A stretch of DNA of 64,000 bases from Vibrio lentus (GTDB taxonomy: Bacteria; Pseudomonadota; Gammaproteobacteria; Enterobacterales; Vibrionaceae): contig NZ_MCZK01000111.1 of the NCBI RefSeq assembly GCF_002875945.1, forward strand, positions 19,346 to 83,345. The letters run 5' to 3'. This document shows positions 16,262-24,332 of the stretch, piece after piece. The position numbers were made by a program, and so were the translations under genes. Under the pieces are notes generated by a model, which saw only the letters and a program-made list of their open reading frames with translations, ran no database searches and was not told the DNA's origin. The stretch's first letter is position 1; every line of letters begins with the position of its first letter.

Positions 16262-18091
16262 TTATTTCCAACGCCACTGACTACCGTTGATATCAGCTCC
16301 CACCAACCAAGTACGTTCATTCCACTTTAGTGAGTTCGCCAAGCCATTCTTAAGCTGACCATTATCCCATCGCCATTGTTGAGTCTCGTGATTTCGGCAC
16401 GCCTCTAAGCTGATATCAATGCCATTTTGGTCAAGACACATAGTTGGATCGGCTTTGTTGATCAACTTGCCATCCGAATTCATTTTCCACTTTTGATTGT
16501 CACCATCGTGACAGCGCCAACCATAAATGACTAAACCTGATTTAGAGCCATCGACCTCGGCATCTAAGCATTTCAATCCATCTTCTGACTCAGTAACAAT
16601 GCCTCGCCATTCAACACCGGTCTCCGTGCCACTCGATGCTTCAAACAAAGCGTTTACGACCGATGTTAGTGGTTGAGTACTGCGTGATGCTCTGCGAGCG
16701 TTATCTTGCCAAGATTGAGGAACAGGCTGTGTAATATCCCACTGACCTTGGCCATCGTAGTAAGACTTAGCCACCGCTTGAGGAGTCGGTGTCCATAAAA
16801 AGTCTGGATGTCGGTTCTGATACCATTCACCACCGATTGCGTTGCCATTCTGGTCAAGTTCCAGATCGTAGTAATAAGTGACGTTGGTAATGCCATCGAA
16901 ACGAGGCGAGTCACTGGTTCTATGGGTTGGGGACATCTCAACCACATAACTGACCACCATCTGAACGCCAACCACGCTTTGGGCATTTGAAGAACGGTAA
17001 CTAGAAAATCTATCTTTACGGTAATCACTCAGGTCAATGGTTACTGCTGCTGGTTGAGAAGCAGTTTGGTTCGTTTGCGGGTTAAAATAGGTCACCTTAT
17101 AACCAACAACAGGTTGATTCCAAACCTGATAGTCGTAGGTTGAGTCCATGATTAAGCTGCGTTTAGAAATCCCCAGCTGATTTAGGATAGATAAGTGCCA
17201 ACTGGCTGGGTTGGTATCTACACAATTTGGGTCGACAACACGCCCATTTTCATCTCTCGCCGGGTCTTTTGCGTTGCAGCGACCACCAATAAAGCGGGAA
17301 TTGAACGGCGCTTCAGACCATAACAAGGTCCCAAGTGCTTTGATATCTGAAGGGTAGAAAGTAATCGGCTCTCCATTCGCGTCAGGTACAATCAGCGATT
17401 GCTTTGGTCGAGGAAGCATATATGCGGCAGGTGCCCAACCATGACAAAGGCCCATCCAGCGCTCCACATGGCCACGAGACTCATAATACCCCTTACCCGA
17501 ATCCCACGAACGTTGAGTCAGAGTAAAATCCCCATCTCCAACCAGGAGATCATATTTTTCTGCTGGCGACAAATCATCACGGTCTTTGCCCTGATAATAC
17601 TCCAGTGGTTTTTGCGAATGACTGAAGTTGAAATAATCTTGCCAATTGTTCGCTCTAAGTTCCTTATCGGCATAACGCCAAGCAAGCGCACCAGAATACA
17701 GAGGCCAATAGGTATCTGACCAAGGTTGAACATCAAGTCGTGTTTGATTAGGTACCACTCGAGCCAATTGGTTTAAGTTGCGAATCAGATCATTCCCAGC
17801 GTCAACCAAACGAGCTGGATTATCGTTTTGTCGAATAGGTGACAATAAGAATTCTGATATTTGTGAATTTGCTTCCCCCCTTCTCATTATGGTGTCTCTC
17901 ATCAAGTCTCGATGGCGACTCATATACTCAGAGTTATCGGCAGAGATAACATGACCACTTTTTTCAGGAACAGCATCCATGACTGCTTGGGGAGATTCAT
18001 GAAACGCTTCCATGAATTCAGTTACTTGTGAATCACTCGCGGTTGCGGCATATGGGAGCATCGCTGAAAATAAAGTTACGATCGTTTTCAT
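16262..18091 (-). CDS. Secreted GP42-type (elicitor) transglutaminase with C-terminal ricin-type lectin domain
   Basis: The 609-residue protein has a signal peptide (residues 1-18, ending ATA). A large domain resembles the transglutaminase-elicitor family (PF16683), first known from Phytophthora GP42 and described as shared with marine Vibrio. The candidate nucleophile is Cys216 in RWMGLCHGWAPAA, followed by SWHLSILNQLG with a candidate His. From about residue 490 a ricin B beta-trefoil follows, with KCLDAE, DNQKWKM, CLDQNG, TQQWRW and SQWRW motifs. Likely role: secreted enzyme cross-linking or deamidating host proteins, targeted by the lectin domain to glycans. A Fur box 35 bases upstream implies iron-responsive expression. 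The catalytic family is inferred from memory of motif and length. Confidence 0.82.
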   Translation of the reverse strand: MKTIVTLFSAMLPYAATASDSQVTEFMEAFHESPQAVMDAVPEKSGHVISADNSEYMSRHRDLMRDTIMRRGEANSQISEFLLSPIRQNDNPARLVDAGNDLIRNLNQLARVVPNQTRLDVQPWSDTYWPLYSGALAWRYADKELRANNWQDYFNFSHSQKPLEYYQGKDRDDLSPAEKYDLLVGDGDFTLTQRSWDSGKGYYESRGHVERWMGLCHGWAPAAYMLPRPKQSLIVPDANGEPITFYPSDIKALGTLLWSEAPFNSRFIGGRCNAKDPARDENGRVVDPNCVDTNPASWHLSILNQLGISKRSLIMDSTYDYQVWNQPVVGYKVTYFNPQTNQTASQPAAVTIDLSDYRKDRFSSYRSSNAQSVVGVQMVVSYVVEMSPTHRTSDSPRFDGITNVTYYYDLELDQNGNAIGGEWYQNRHPDFLWTPTPQAVAKSYYDGQGQWDITQPVPQSWQDNARRASRSTQPLTSVVNALFEASSGTETGVEWRGIVTESEDGLKCLDAEVDGSKSGLVIYGWRCHDGDNQKWKMNSDGKLINKADPTMCLDQNGIDISLEACRNHETQQWRWDNGQLKNGLANSLKWNERTWLVGADINGSQWRWK

Positions 18092-18125
18092 TAAAATTTC
18101 TACTCTCTCAGTTACTATTGTTATT

Positions 18126-18144
18126 GATAATAATTACCATTAAC
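18126..18144 (-). promoter_or_regulatory. Fur box upstream of the transglutaminase gene
   Basis: GATAATAATTACCATTAAC matches the 19-base consensus GATAATGATAATCATTATC at 15 of 19 positions. It lies 35 bases upstream of the transglutaminase start and 228 bases from the divergent ADP-ribosyltransferase gene. Confidence 0.7.
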
Positions 18145-18371
18145 AGGAAAAAGTAAGCAGAGTGGTTCGCTTTATGGGATAAATCAATTTCACGATCGTG
18201 CAAATAAATCAAACTGTGATTCGCTTTCGAATAACACCTTCATTTATCTTCTTAACTAATTAGAGCGCGAATTATCTATAAATAATCAAATAGATAGAGA
18301 ATAAGAATATTAAGCAAAGCGCATACTATGTATAATTAAAAGCTATTAAAACAACGATTGTTATTACTAAA

Positions 18372-19118
18372 ATGAGTTACTCACATATTCACTACATGCT
18401 TGCCCTTTGCCTTACTGCAATACCATTTACCTCACTTGCCGCCCTCAAATATAACGCCCAGTATTACAGTGCTGATAGCATTGAAGCCGTTCTTGAAGAT
18501 ATGTCCGACCCAGGATTCGAATCGAATTATGGAAACTTCGCTAAGATTCGGTCGCAGCTTCACCAACAAGCAGGAATGCAGAACCAACACCTAAATTCTA
18601 GTGAGGTTGACGCGCTAGAAAGGTATCAAGATGATGCATATCAGCCGATAAGAAAAGGCTTAGCGCAAGGGAGAATGGACTCGGAGACAGAAGCCTTAAT
18701 CAATGAAATAGACTCTGCGTTCGAACATGGCATCAAGTACAAAGGGACAGTATTTCGTGGGGAGAGCTTACTCTCCGCTTACGGAGACACCGTAAAAGTT
18801 GGAGATATCGTCAGTCCCAATTCCTACCTATCTACGTCTATCTCGAAAACAGCCTCTTATACTTTTCATAATGGGCAACTTTCTCGATTTGAGCTTAACC
18901 TTGGTCAACATGGCATCGTGATACCCACGGTGCGCGATGATGAACTAGAAGTACTCATTAATAGAAACTCTCTGTTTGAGGTCACTGCTATCAATACCAC
19001 GCCGGAGGGAAATCAGGTGATTTATCGTGAAATGTCAGCAGAACAAGTCGGCATGCGCCCTATAAAAGATCTCCATTCAGGAGAAACCCTCACGGTCGCG
19101 GAAGCCTGTGTCTACTAG
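18372..19118 (+). CDS. Secreted mono-ADP-ribosyltransferase toxin (Vis-like)
   Basis: The 248-residue protein has a signal peptide (about 1-23) and a single ADP-ribosyltransferase fold of the R-S-E class. Motifs are Arg129 in VFRGE, the Ser-Thr-Ser motif at 154-156 (YLSTS), and the catalytic Glu191-x-Glu193 pair in DDELEVLI. The double-Glu motif is typical of Arg-specific enzymes. Length and motifs fit Vis toxin, an ADP-ribosyltransferase characterised from V. splendidus. It should modify host proteins using NAD+. There is no translocation domain, so delivery is unclear. It is divergent from the transglutaminase gene across a 280-base AT-rich gap. Confidence 0.88.
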   Translation: MSYSHIHYMLALCLTAIPFTSLAALKYNAQYYSADSIEAVLEDMSDPGFESNYGNFAKIRSQLHQQAGMQNQHLNSSEVDALERYQDDAYQPIRKGLAQGRMDSETEALINEIDSAFEHGIKYKGTVFRGESLLSAYGDTVKVGDIVSPNSYLSTSISKTASYTFHNGQLSRFELNLGQHGIVIPTVRDDELEVLINRNSLFEVTAINTTPEGNQVIYREMSAEQVGMRPIKDLHSGETLTVAEACVY

Positions 19119-19168
19119 TGAGCGTTAAGATAAAGGCTGAGAACATCGATTCTCAGCCTCAACTAGCA

Positions 19169-21634
19169 TTAATAGACCTTATGAAAGTCGATCAGCTGGA
19201 ATGTTAAGTCGCTCACCCAAAAGTCACCGTCTAAATCGGCTCCTTGAACGTACCTTTTGTCGCCCATCTCTAGGGTGATCATGTATTTTCCAGCGATCAG
19301 TCCTTCTACCATGTAAAAGCCATCGCTCTCTATTTCGCTCGAATATTCAGTTCCTTTCTGGATATGTTTGAAGTGCAGATACGCATTGCTTTCGATTACG
19401 CCTTCCACTGTGCCATCAACACCAAATGACACCACCATCTCGATATTCGCGTGAGTCAATCCCACCTGCTTGGTATTGACAATCACAGGGTTTTGAATCG
19501 GTGTGAGGTTCAAATCGAGCGCCCCTTCATCAATATAGATGGGGAGATTACTTCGGGCCGGAACACTCGAAAACTCAAAGTGACCTTTTGAATCACTGAC
19601 CGCGCGTTGATCGAGTATTTGTAGGCTTACCCCAGCTATCGGTTGTTTGTGGTGATCATAGACAATGCCAGTCAACTTAGAATGGTTGTATCGGTTCCAT
19701 TCGACAAACTCTCCGATGTTTTCATCAAAGTACGTTTTGGCCCCAAATTCCGTGGTCATTTCCACGCCGTAACGGTCTTCGGTTCCTTCCAGCTTAAACA
19801 GTAAGTAAGGATTCACACGCGCTTCCAAGGAGGCCGTAAACGACACATCCTGTTTCTGATAGCGTGCTGATACGTTCGTGGTGAGTTCTTGGAATAGGTT
19901 AAAAGGATCAAGCACACACTCTTTGCATGCATTTCTTAAAGAGAGTTCGGTTCTTTCATGATGACCTGAACCATTAACCGTTCCAGAGATATTCCACGAC
20001 GTATCAGAAAAGCCACTTTTGGCGAGTTCGACTGTGTGTAAATAACTGTCTTCATGAGAGTCTTTTATGTATTGATAATCGCCGGCATAAGAGAGGAACA
20101 AATTACGGGACACCTTGGCGTTAACTTTGGGTTCAACACTGAGCTCGTCTTCATCGTCTCTGACCGTTAAAAATGCCGTGAGGTTTGCAAGCGACAAGTT
20201 GTATTTGAATACGTCGTATTCCATCGAATCCAAGTCTAATTCATCGGTTTTATTGAGCTCAATTGACGCTGACTGGTCGCCACCTAACAAGATATCAAAC
20301 TCCATTGGAAAGCGATTGAAATCAGGCAACCATCCGATATGACCTGCAAACCAATGTGTCGGTAAATATCGCCCCTGAAAACCAACCAAGTCTTTGCCAT
20401 GTTGCCTCATGAAAGCGCTCCCCACGGTAAAGTAATCAGCAAGGCCATATTCCAGAGCTACGGCACCCGCTCTGTCTGCACCTTCATTACCGACCACTTG
20501 CACGCCCCACTCGTTGCGTGGCAAAAATGCATCTTCTAAACCGGCGACAGTAATCTCTTCTTCCTGCCAGACCCCTTTCGATAAGTAATAGCGAAACTTA
20601 ATGGTGTCACCCGGTGAGATGTTGTCTTCTTCAATAACGAAACGTCCAAACTCATCAGAACGATAAGTCGTTTGATAGATGCCGTTAACCAGCACATCGA
20701 TACTGATGTTGGGTTGGGTCGTCCGTTCCAGTTGCAAGTTGCCAAATTCAGGTTGACGCTTTCGGTTGGTGTAATAGAGCCCATCTTCGAGTGTTTGATT
20801 GACGGTAAAAACGCTGCCATCTAACAAAACATGGCCGATTTCAAGAGAGCCTTCTCCTTCATGCGCCTCAACCGCAATGTTGTAATAAACGATAGGCTGA
20901 TCTTCTCGTGAATCAATAGACAGTCGAGACAAGGAGTGTTCAGTACTTAAAATGGTGTCAGAGATGGCGTAAACATCGCCGCCAGTTTCACTATCATGAT
21001 AAACAGAAGCTGCAACTCTCGTCGCTAAACCCACAGTCGCAAGCGGTTCTATCGCTGGAATGTTGCCCGCGCGCTTTAAGTTTTCCGCTTTCTTACGGGA
21101 TTCATTTTTGATCTTTGAGATCACCGCTTCTAATTCGGTCAACGAGCTAAATTCTGGAGAGACCGTTAACCGATAGTCATCAATGTCCCACCGGATTTTG
21201 GCGGGAATGCAGGCTTGTAAGCTGTACCAATGGATGTAGGTTTCCGAGTCGATCACTTCAAATTTGATTGACTGGATATTGTTGTCATCGCGATAACAGA
21301 CGGCTTGCTCGGTATCGACAATATAGGGAGGAGACTCTCTACCCACATCTTGTGGCAGGTAGATTTCGCAATAGCCGTTTTCATCGCATTGCCCATTCAT
21401 CTCTAACAGAGAAAATGCAGTATTCGATATCGAAATAAACGGTTCTTCGTAGTCATCCATCATGACACGATAAAAGCTATCGCCGACTTGCCCAACTCGA
21501 ACTTCAATATGAGCAGGATAAAGTTCAGTCGCCTCGCTTTCCTCTTCTGACTGCGAATGAGCGACAAGTGGAAACAGGGAGCAAAGCAAGGCAACTCGAC
21601 AAGCCAAATGTTGAAACATGGATCTTGTAGTCAC
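19169..21634 (-). CDS. Outer-membrane usher-like protein of a DUF4402-type pilus
   Basis: The 821-residue protein has a signal peptide ending VAHS, an N-terminal beta domain with paired cysteines, and a long beta-barrel-like middle. The middle includes FGNLQLERTTQPNISIDVLVNG and FGRFVIEEDNISPGDTIKF, which resemble the FimD/PapC plug and barrel pattern. Two carboxypeptidase-regulatory-like beta sandwiches (about 665-715 and 755-821, KLTGIVYDHHKQPIAGVSL) end it. It is last in a pilin-pilin-chaperone-usher operon on the minus strand. It should export and assemble subunits at the outer membrane. Similarity to classical ushers is partial, so this is an atypical branch. Confidence 0.75.
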   Translation of the reverse strand: MTTRSMFQHLACRVALLCSLFPLVAHSQSEEESEATELYPAHIEVRVGQVGDSFYRVMMDDYEEPFISISNTAFSLLEMNGQCDENGYCEIYLPQDVGRESPPYIVDTEQAVCYRDDNNIQSIKFEVIDSETYIHWYSLQACIPAKIRWDIDDYRLTVSPEFSSLTELEAVISKIKNESRKKAENLKRAGNIPAIEPLATVGLATRVAASVYHDSETGGDVYAISDTILSTEHSLSRLSIDSREDQPIVYYNIAVEAHEGEGSLEIGHVLLDGSVFTVNQTLEDGLYYTNRKRQPEFGNLQLERTTQPNISIDVLVNGIYQTTYRSDEFGRFVIEEDNISPGDTIKFRYYLSKGVWQEEEITVAGLEDAFLPRNEWGVQVVGNEGADRAGAVALEYGLADYFTVGSAFMRQHGKDLVGFQGRYLPTHWFAGHIGWLPDFNRFPMEFDILLGGDQSASIELNKTDELDLDSMEYDVFKYNLSLANLTAFLTVRDDEDELSVEPKVNAKVSRNLFLSYAGDYQYIKDSHEDSYLHTVELAKSGFSDTSWNISGTVNGSGHHERTELSLRNACKECVLDPFNLFQELTTNVSARYQKQDVSFTASLEARVNPYLLFKLEGTEDRYGVEMTTEFGAKTYFDENIGEFVEWNRYNHSKLTGIVYDHHKQPIAGVSLQILDQRAVSDSKGHFEFSSVPARSNLPIYIDEGALDLNLTPIQNPVIVNTKQVGLTHANIEMVVSFGVDGTVEGVIESNAYLHFKHIQKGTEYSSEIESDGFYMVEGLIAGKYMITLEMGDKRYVQGADLDGDFWVSDLTFQLIDFHKVY

Positions 21635-21673
21635 TCAGTCGGGCGTACAATCACTGGCAACACACAGTTCAAG

Positions 21674-22384
21674 CTACAATACACATTCGTACAAGGATTG
21701 GTCGTTTTGCACCAATGAAACCTTTGAACCTTTCGGGAACGGCTTGGTTAACTCGGCATTACGAAGTAACACCACTTTTTCGCTATGTTCATCGACATTC
21801 AATTTAGCGCTGAACTGAAACTTGCCGTCATTAGTGATCTTGAGGTTTTGGTTATCGCATTGAAACTTCACATCTTGTACCTGTTCGCCTTTCTGAACGT
21901 AAACCGGTACATAGCTGTTGATATGGAAGTTAAGCTGAAACGCTGAACCGTTGTTAGAACGAACCTTTCGGGATAAATCAGGCGCTGCAGCTTCTGATGC
22001 TTTTGCGATAGGTGAAAACCATAAGTAAGCTCGGTATTCGCCATCAGGCATATCGGCTGGCAAGGCGTTCATACGTAAGCGAACGGTTCGTCTTTGATTG
22101 GGTTTCAGTTCACGAATAATCGGTGGTGAGACTTTAATCCAATTGGCGATGTTTTCAGACTCAGCAATATTGGCGTCGGTGCGAACCAGTCCATTGGCCT
22201 TTACTGGTCGATAGATAGGTTTGATCTCCAATCGAATCGGTTGATCTGAATTATTCTCCACCACGATTTTTTCCGTTATGGAGGTATCAGCGTCTAGAAC
22301 AAAACGAGTGGGAGCGATTAGGAGTTGAGCATAGGCTTGTGCCGTGAAAAGTAAGCCGAGAACGCATGAGATAAACAACTTCAT
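21674..22384 (-). CDS. Periplasmic pilus-assembly chaperone
   Basis: The 236-residue protein has a signal peptide ending AYAQ and the two-domain immunoglobulin-like pattern of PapD-type chaperones. The first domain shows LLIAPTRFVLD, then WIKVSPPIIRELKPNQRRTVRLR, in which the Arg-rich G1-strand region is expected. The second includes VPVYVQKGEQ. Its ATG overlaps the stop of the upstream pilin gene (ATGA), so the two are translationally coupled. It should cap pilin subunits in the periplasm before handing them to the usher encoded 39 bases downstream. Confidence 0.85.
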   Translation of the reverse strand: MKLFISCVLGLLFTAQAYAQLLIAPTRFVLDADTSITEKIVVENNSDQPIRLEIKPIYRPVKANGLVRTDANIAESENIANWIKVSPPIIRELKPNQRRTVRLRMNALPADMPDGEYRAYLWFSPIAKASEAAAPDLSRKVRSNNGSAFQLNFHINSYVPVYVQKGEQVQDVKFQCDNQNLKITNDGKFQFSAKLNVDEHSEKVVLLRNAELTKPFPKGSKVSLVQNDQSLYECVL

Positions 22385-22819
22385 TTATAATTAACCTCAA
22401 AAGGGATAGTGCTGGTATAAACGCCAGCAGGATGATTGGCGCCGATTTTCACTCTCGCACCAATGCACAGTAATTTGCTTCTTCCATTGCCTTTTATTTT
22501 GGCTCTGCCTCGCTTTGATAAACCGCAGCCAAAATAGAACTTTTTAATACGAAGACGTTTAGATTTACGAGAATGGTTGAGGTACTGCTTAGAAGGGAGA
22601 GAAACCACGATTTTTTTACCTGGCTCGCCTTCAACATAAAAACGCACCACATAGATCTGACTACTAGCCGGATTAGCATCGGCATTTTGACCCGACCCAG
22701 AGATATACATACCCGGAAATTTCACTTCCATATTTTCAGGAATGATTTCTAGAGCATGAAATGGGCTTGAATAAAAAAATCAGGCCTATAAGTATCGAAT
22801 ATTTTAATAGAGACTTCAT
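22381..22819 (-). CDS. Second DUF4402-type pilin, out of frame at a T7 tract
   Basis: An ATG at 22819 opens a signal peptide (MKSLLKYSILIGLIF) whose frame runs into a stop near 22736. The downstream frame, open from 22731 to 22381, carries the mature domain (VKFPGMYIS, YVVRFYVEGEPGKK, ANHPAGVYTSTIPFEV). Removing one T from the T7 run (A7 at 22773-22779 on the + strand) joins them into a 145-residue protein with a perfect signal peptide ending FHA, the same size as the first pilin. So this is either an ON/OFF homopolymer switch, a recent mutation, or a sequencing error. Without correction, only an unexported 116-residue fragment from ATG 22731 is made. Confidence 0.75.
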
Positions 22820-22871
22820 AGTAAAAGCGGCTGCTATACAACAGCCACAATATTATACTTGTTTCATTTAA

Positions 22872-23306
22872 TTACTGGTAAGTAACATCGACTGCAACGT
22901 TTGCAGTATAAGTACCAGCAACTAGAGTTGCACTTGAAGTACGTGCAGTGCCACCAATATTAAGATTCGCAGTACCACCCGTAAGGGTTATAGCATTATT
23001 AAAGTCGAATTCTGCTGCAATCGTATTTACACCGTTAGCCAAGTTAGTATCAGAAATACTTACTGTTACCGCATCACCAGACTCTCCTGAAAGCGTAAAT
23101 GCCGCAGCTCCTGCATCACCTTGAGCGATAACAACATCTGTTGTGTTATCTGAAGTGATGATACCGAAGTCCAAATCGCTCGTTTTTGTCATTGTAATTG
23201 CTTGTTTTACTTCTAGTGTTGCATCAAAAGTGTCACTCACAGCGAAAGCGTTCGCTGAAGAGATAGAAAGTGCAGATACAGCAACAACCTTAAAGACTTT
23301 GTTCAT
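22872..23306 (-). CDS. DUF4402 major pilin-like subunit
   Basis: The 144-residue secreted protein has a signal peptide ending ANAFA and then a Thr/Ala-rich beta domain. It has the DUF4402 marks: LDFGIIT near residue 45, a GDAGAAAFTLSGESG stretch, and a C-terminal GTYTANVAVDVTYQ strand. It is first in the operon ahead of a second subunit, a chaperone and an usher, and so is probably the main shaft subunit. The stretch upstream is a 1-kb AT-rich non-coding region likely to contain its promoter. Confidence 0.85.
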   Translation of the reverse strand: MNKVFKVVAVSALSISSANAFAVSDTFDATLEVKQAITMTKTSDLDFGIITSDNTTDVVIAQGDAGAAAFTLSGESGDAVTVSISDTNLANGVNTIAAEFDFNNAITLTGGTANLNIGGTARTSSATLVAGTYTANVAVDVTYQ

Positions 23307-24332
23307 TTCTTTAATCCTTTATATAAATCGGCTTTATTATTAGGGTTACCTAACAGTCAATCAAAGTTAACAATTAAGTAACAACAATCCTATTTAGAAA
23401 ATATATACATTGACACTTATTTATAAAGAAATGAGGCGCAGTGAGAATAAGATCACGCAAATTGATATAAATAACACTAGCAAAAATAATGGTATTTACT
23501 TATTTCCATCAGTCAGATATAAAACTGGTTTTACATTTAATTCCTTTGTTTTTGTACGCCATTATTTTTATAGAATATAATTTAATTAAAATAACCACAA
23601 AATAAAGGGGAGCAATAAACACTTATTTAATTAAGGTTATTTATTATATAGATCATCGTATTGCAATATAGTCTCAAAAATGAAACAAGGTAATATTAAT
23701 CTCAAACTGTAATAAAAGTGAAATATTATCACCCCTTGTATTATCCAATTAAAAAAAGGTGTATATAAAGTATTAAAAATGAGACAAGTAGAACTCACCA
23801 ATTAAGTCGATTTATACACTCATAAATACCCCGAAATTAATTAAGGCTAAGAGAATTATATTGCACACGGACACCTGTGTGGCAGAGCACCAGACAGGCA
23901 GATGAAGCACTTTAAACACTCGTACGATAGCTTATACCTGTCCAAGAAAATGAATGCACCTCTAACCCTAATCACAGCCTCTAACCCTAATCACAGCCTC
24001 TAACCCTAATCACAGCCGCTAGAGCAAACCACAGAAGCTAGAGCAAATCGAAAACCGAAAACCAGGTCGTTCGCGGTAACTTCAAACCCAATTCATAAAA
24101 GCCAGCTCATAAAGACCAATAGATAAAAGAGGCAAACAGACAGAAGAGTTACTAAGAAATAGTCACTATTGGATTTTAAAGCACACCTATCGACTCGATT
24201 GAATAGTAAACCACCGTTTTACGGCAATTTATTTGTGATCTGGGTTGCACGCGTACCGCATACTATCAGATACTGAACAAAACTAACCTTCAGCCACAGT
24301 AAACGGCTCCCGCTTGCTGTTCAGGAAATTCA
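23307..24332. other. 1-kb AT-rich gap between the pilus operon and sbcB
   Basis: No supported gene is seen on either strand. The first 500 bases are extremely AT-rich with many A and T runs, the kind of DNA that H-NS binds, and should hold the pilin promoter. A short imperfect hairpin (CACAC against GTGTG) lies at 23865-23882, and a 19-base triple repeat at 23961-24017. The rest up to sbcB shows no recognisable feature. Confidence 0.5.
23961..24017. repeat. 19-base direct repeat, three perfect copies
   Basis: The unit TCTAACCCTAATCACAGCC occurs at 23961-23979, 23980-23998 and 23999-24017 without a mismatch. It lies about 315 bases upstream of sbcB. Confidence 0.95.

Noticed and set aside
18290..18371. 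Second Fur-like site upstream of the ADP-ribosyltransferase gene (GAGAATAAGAATATT)
   Set aside because: About 12 of 19 consensus matches in very AT-rich DNA is not above expectation; only the site at 18126 is convincing.
23961..24017. Telomere-like CCCTAA motif within the 19-base repeats
   Set aside because: The unit is 19 bases and only one CCCTAA occurs per unit; this is a chromosome-internal bacterial repeat.
23961..24017. Possible CRISPR array
   Set aside because: The repeats are directly abutting without spacers and no cas gene is present.
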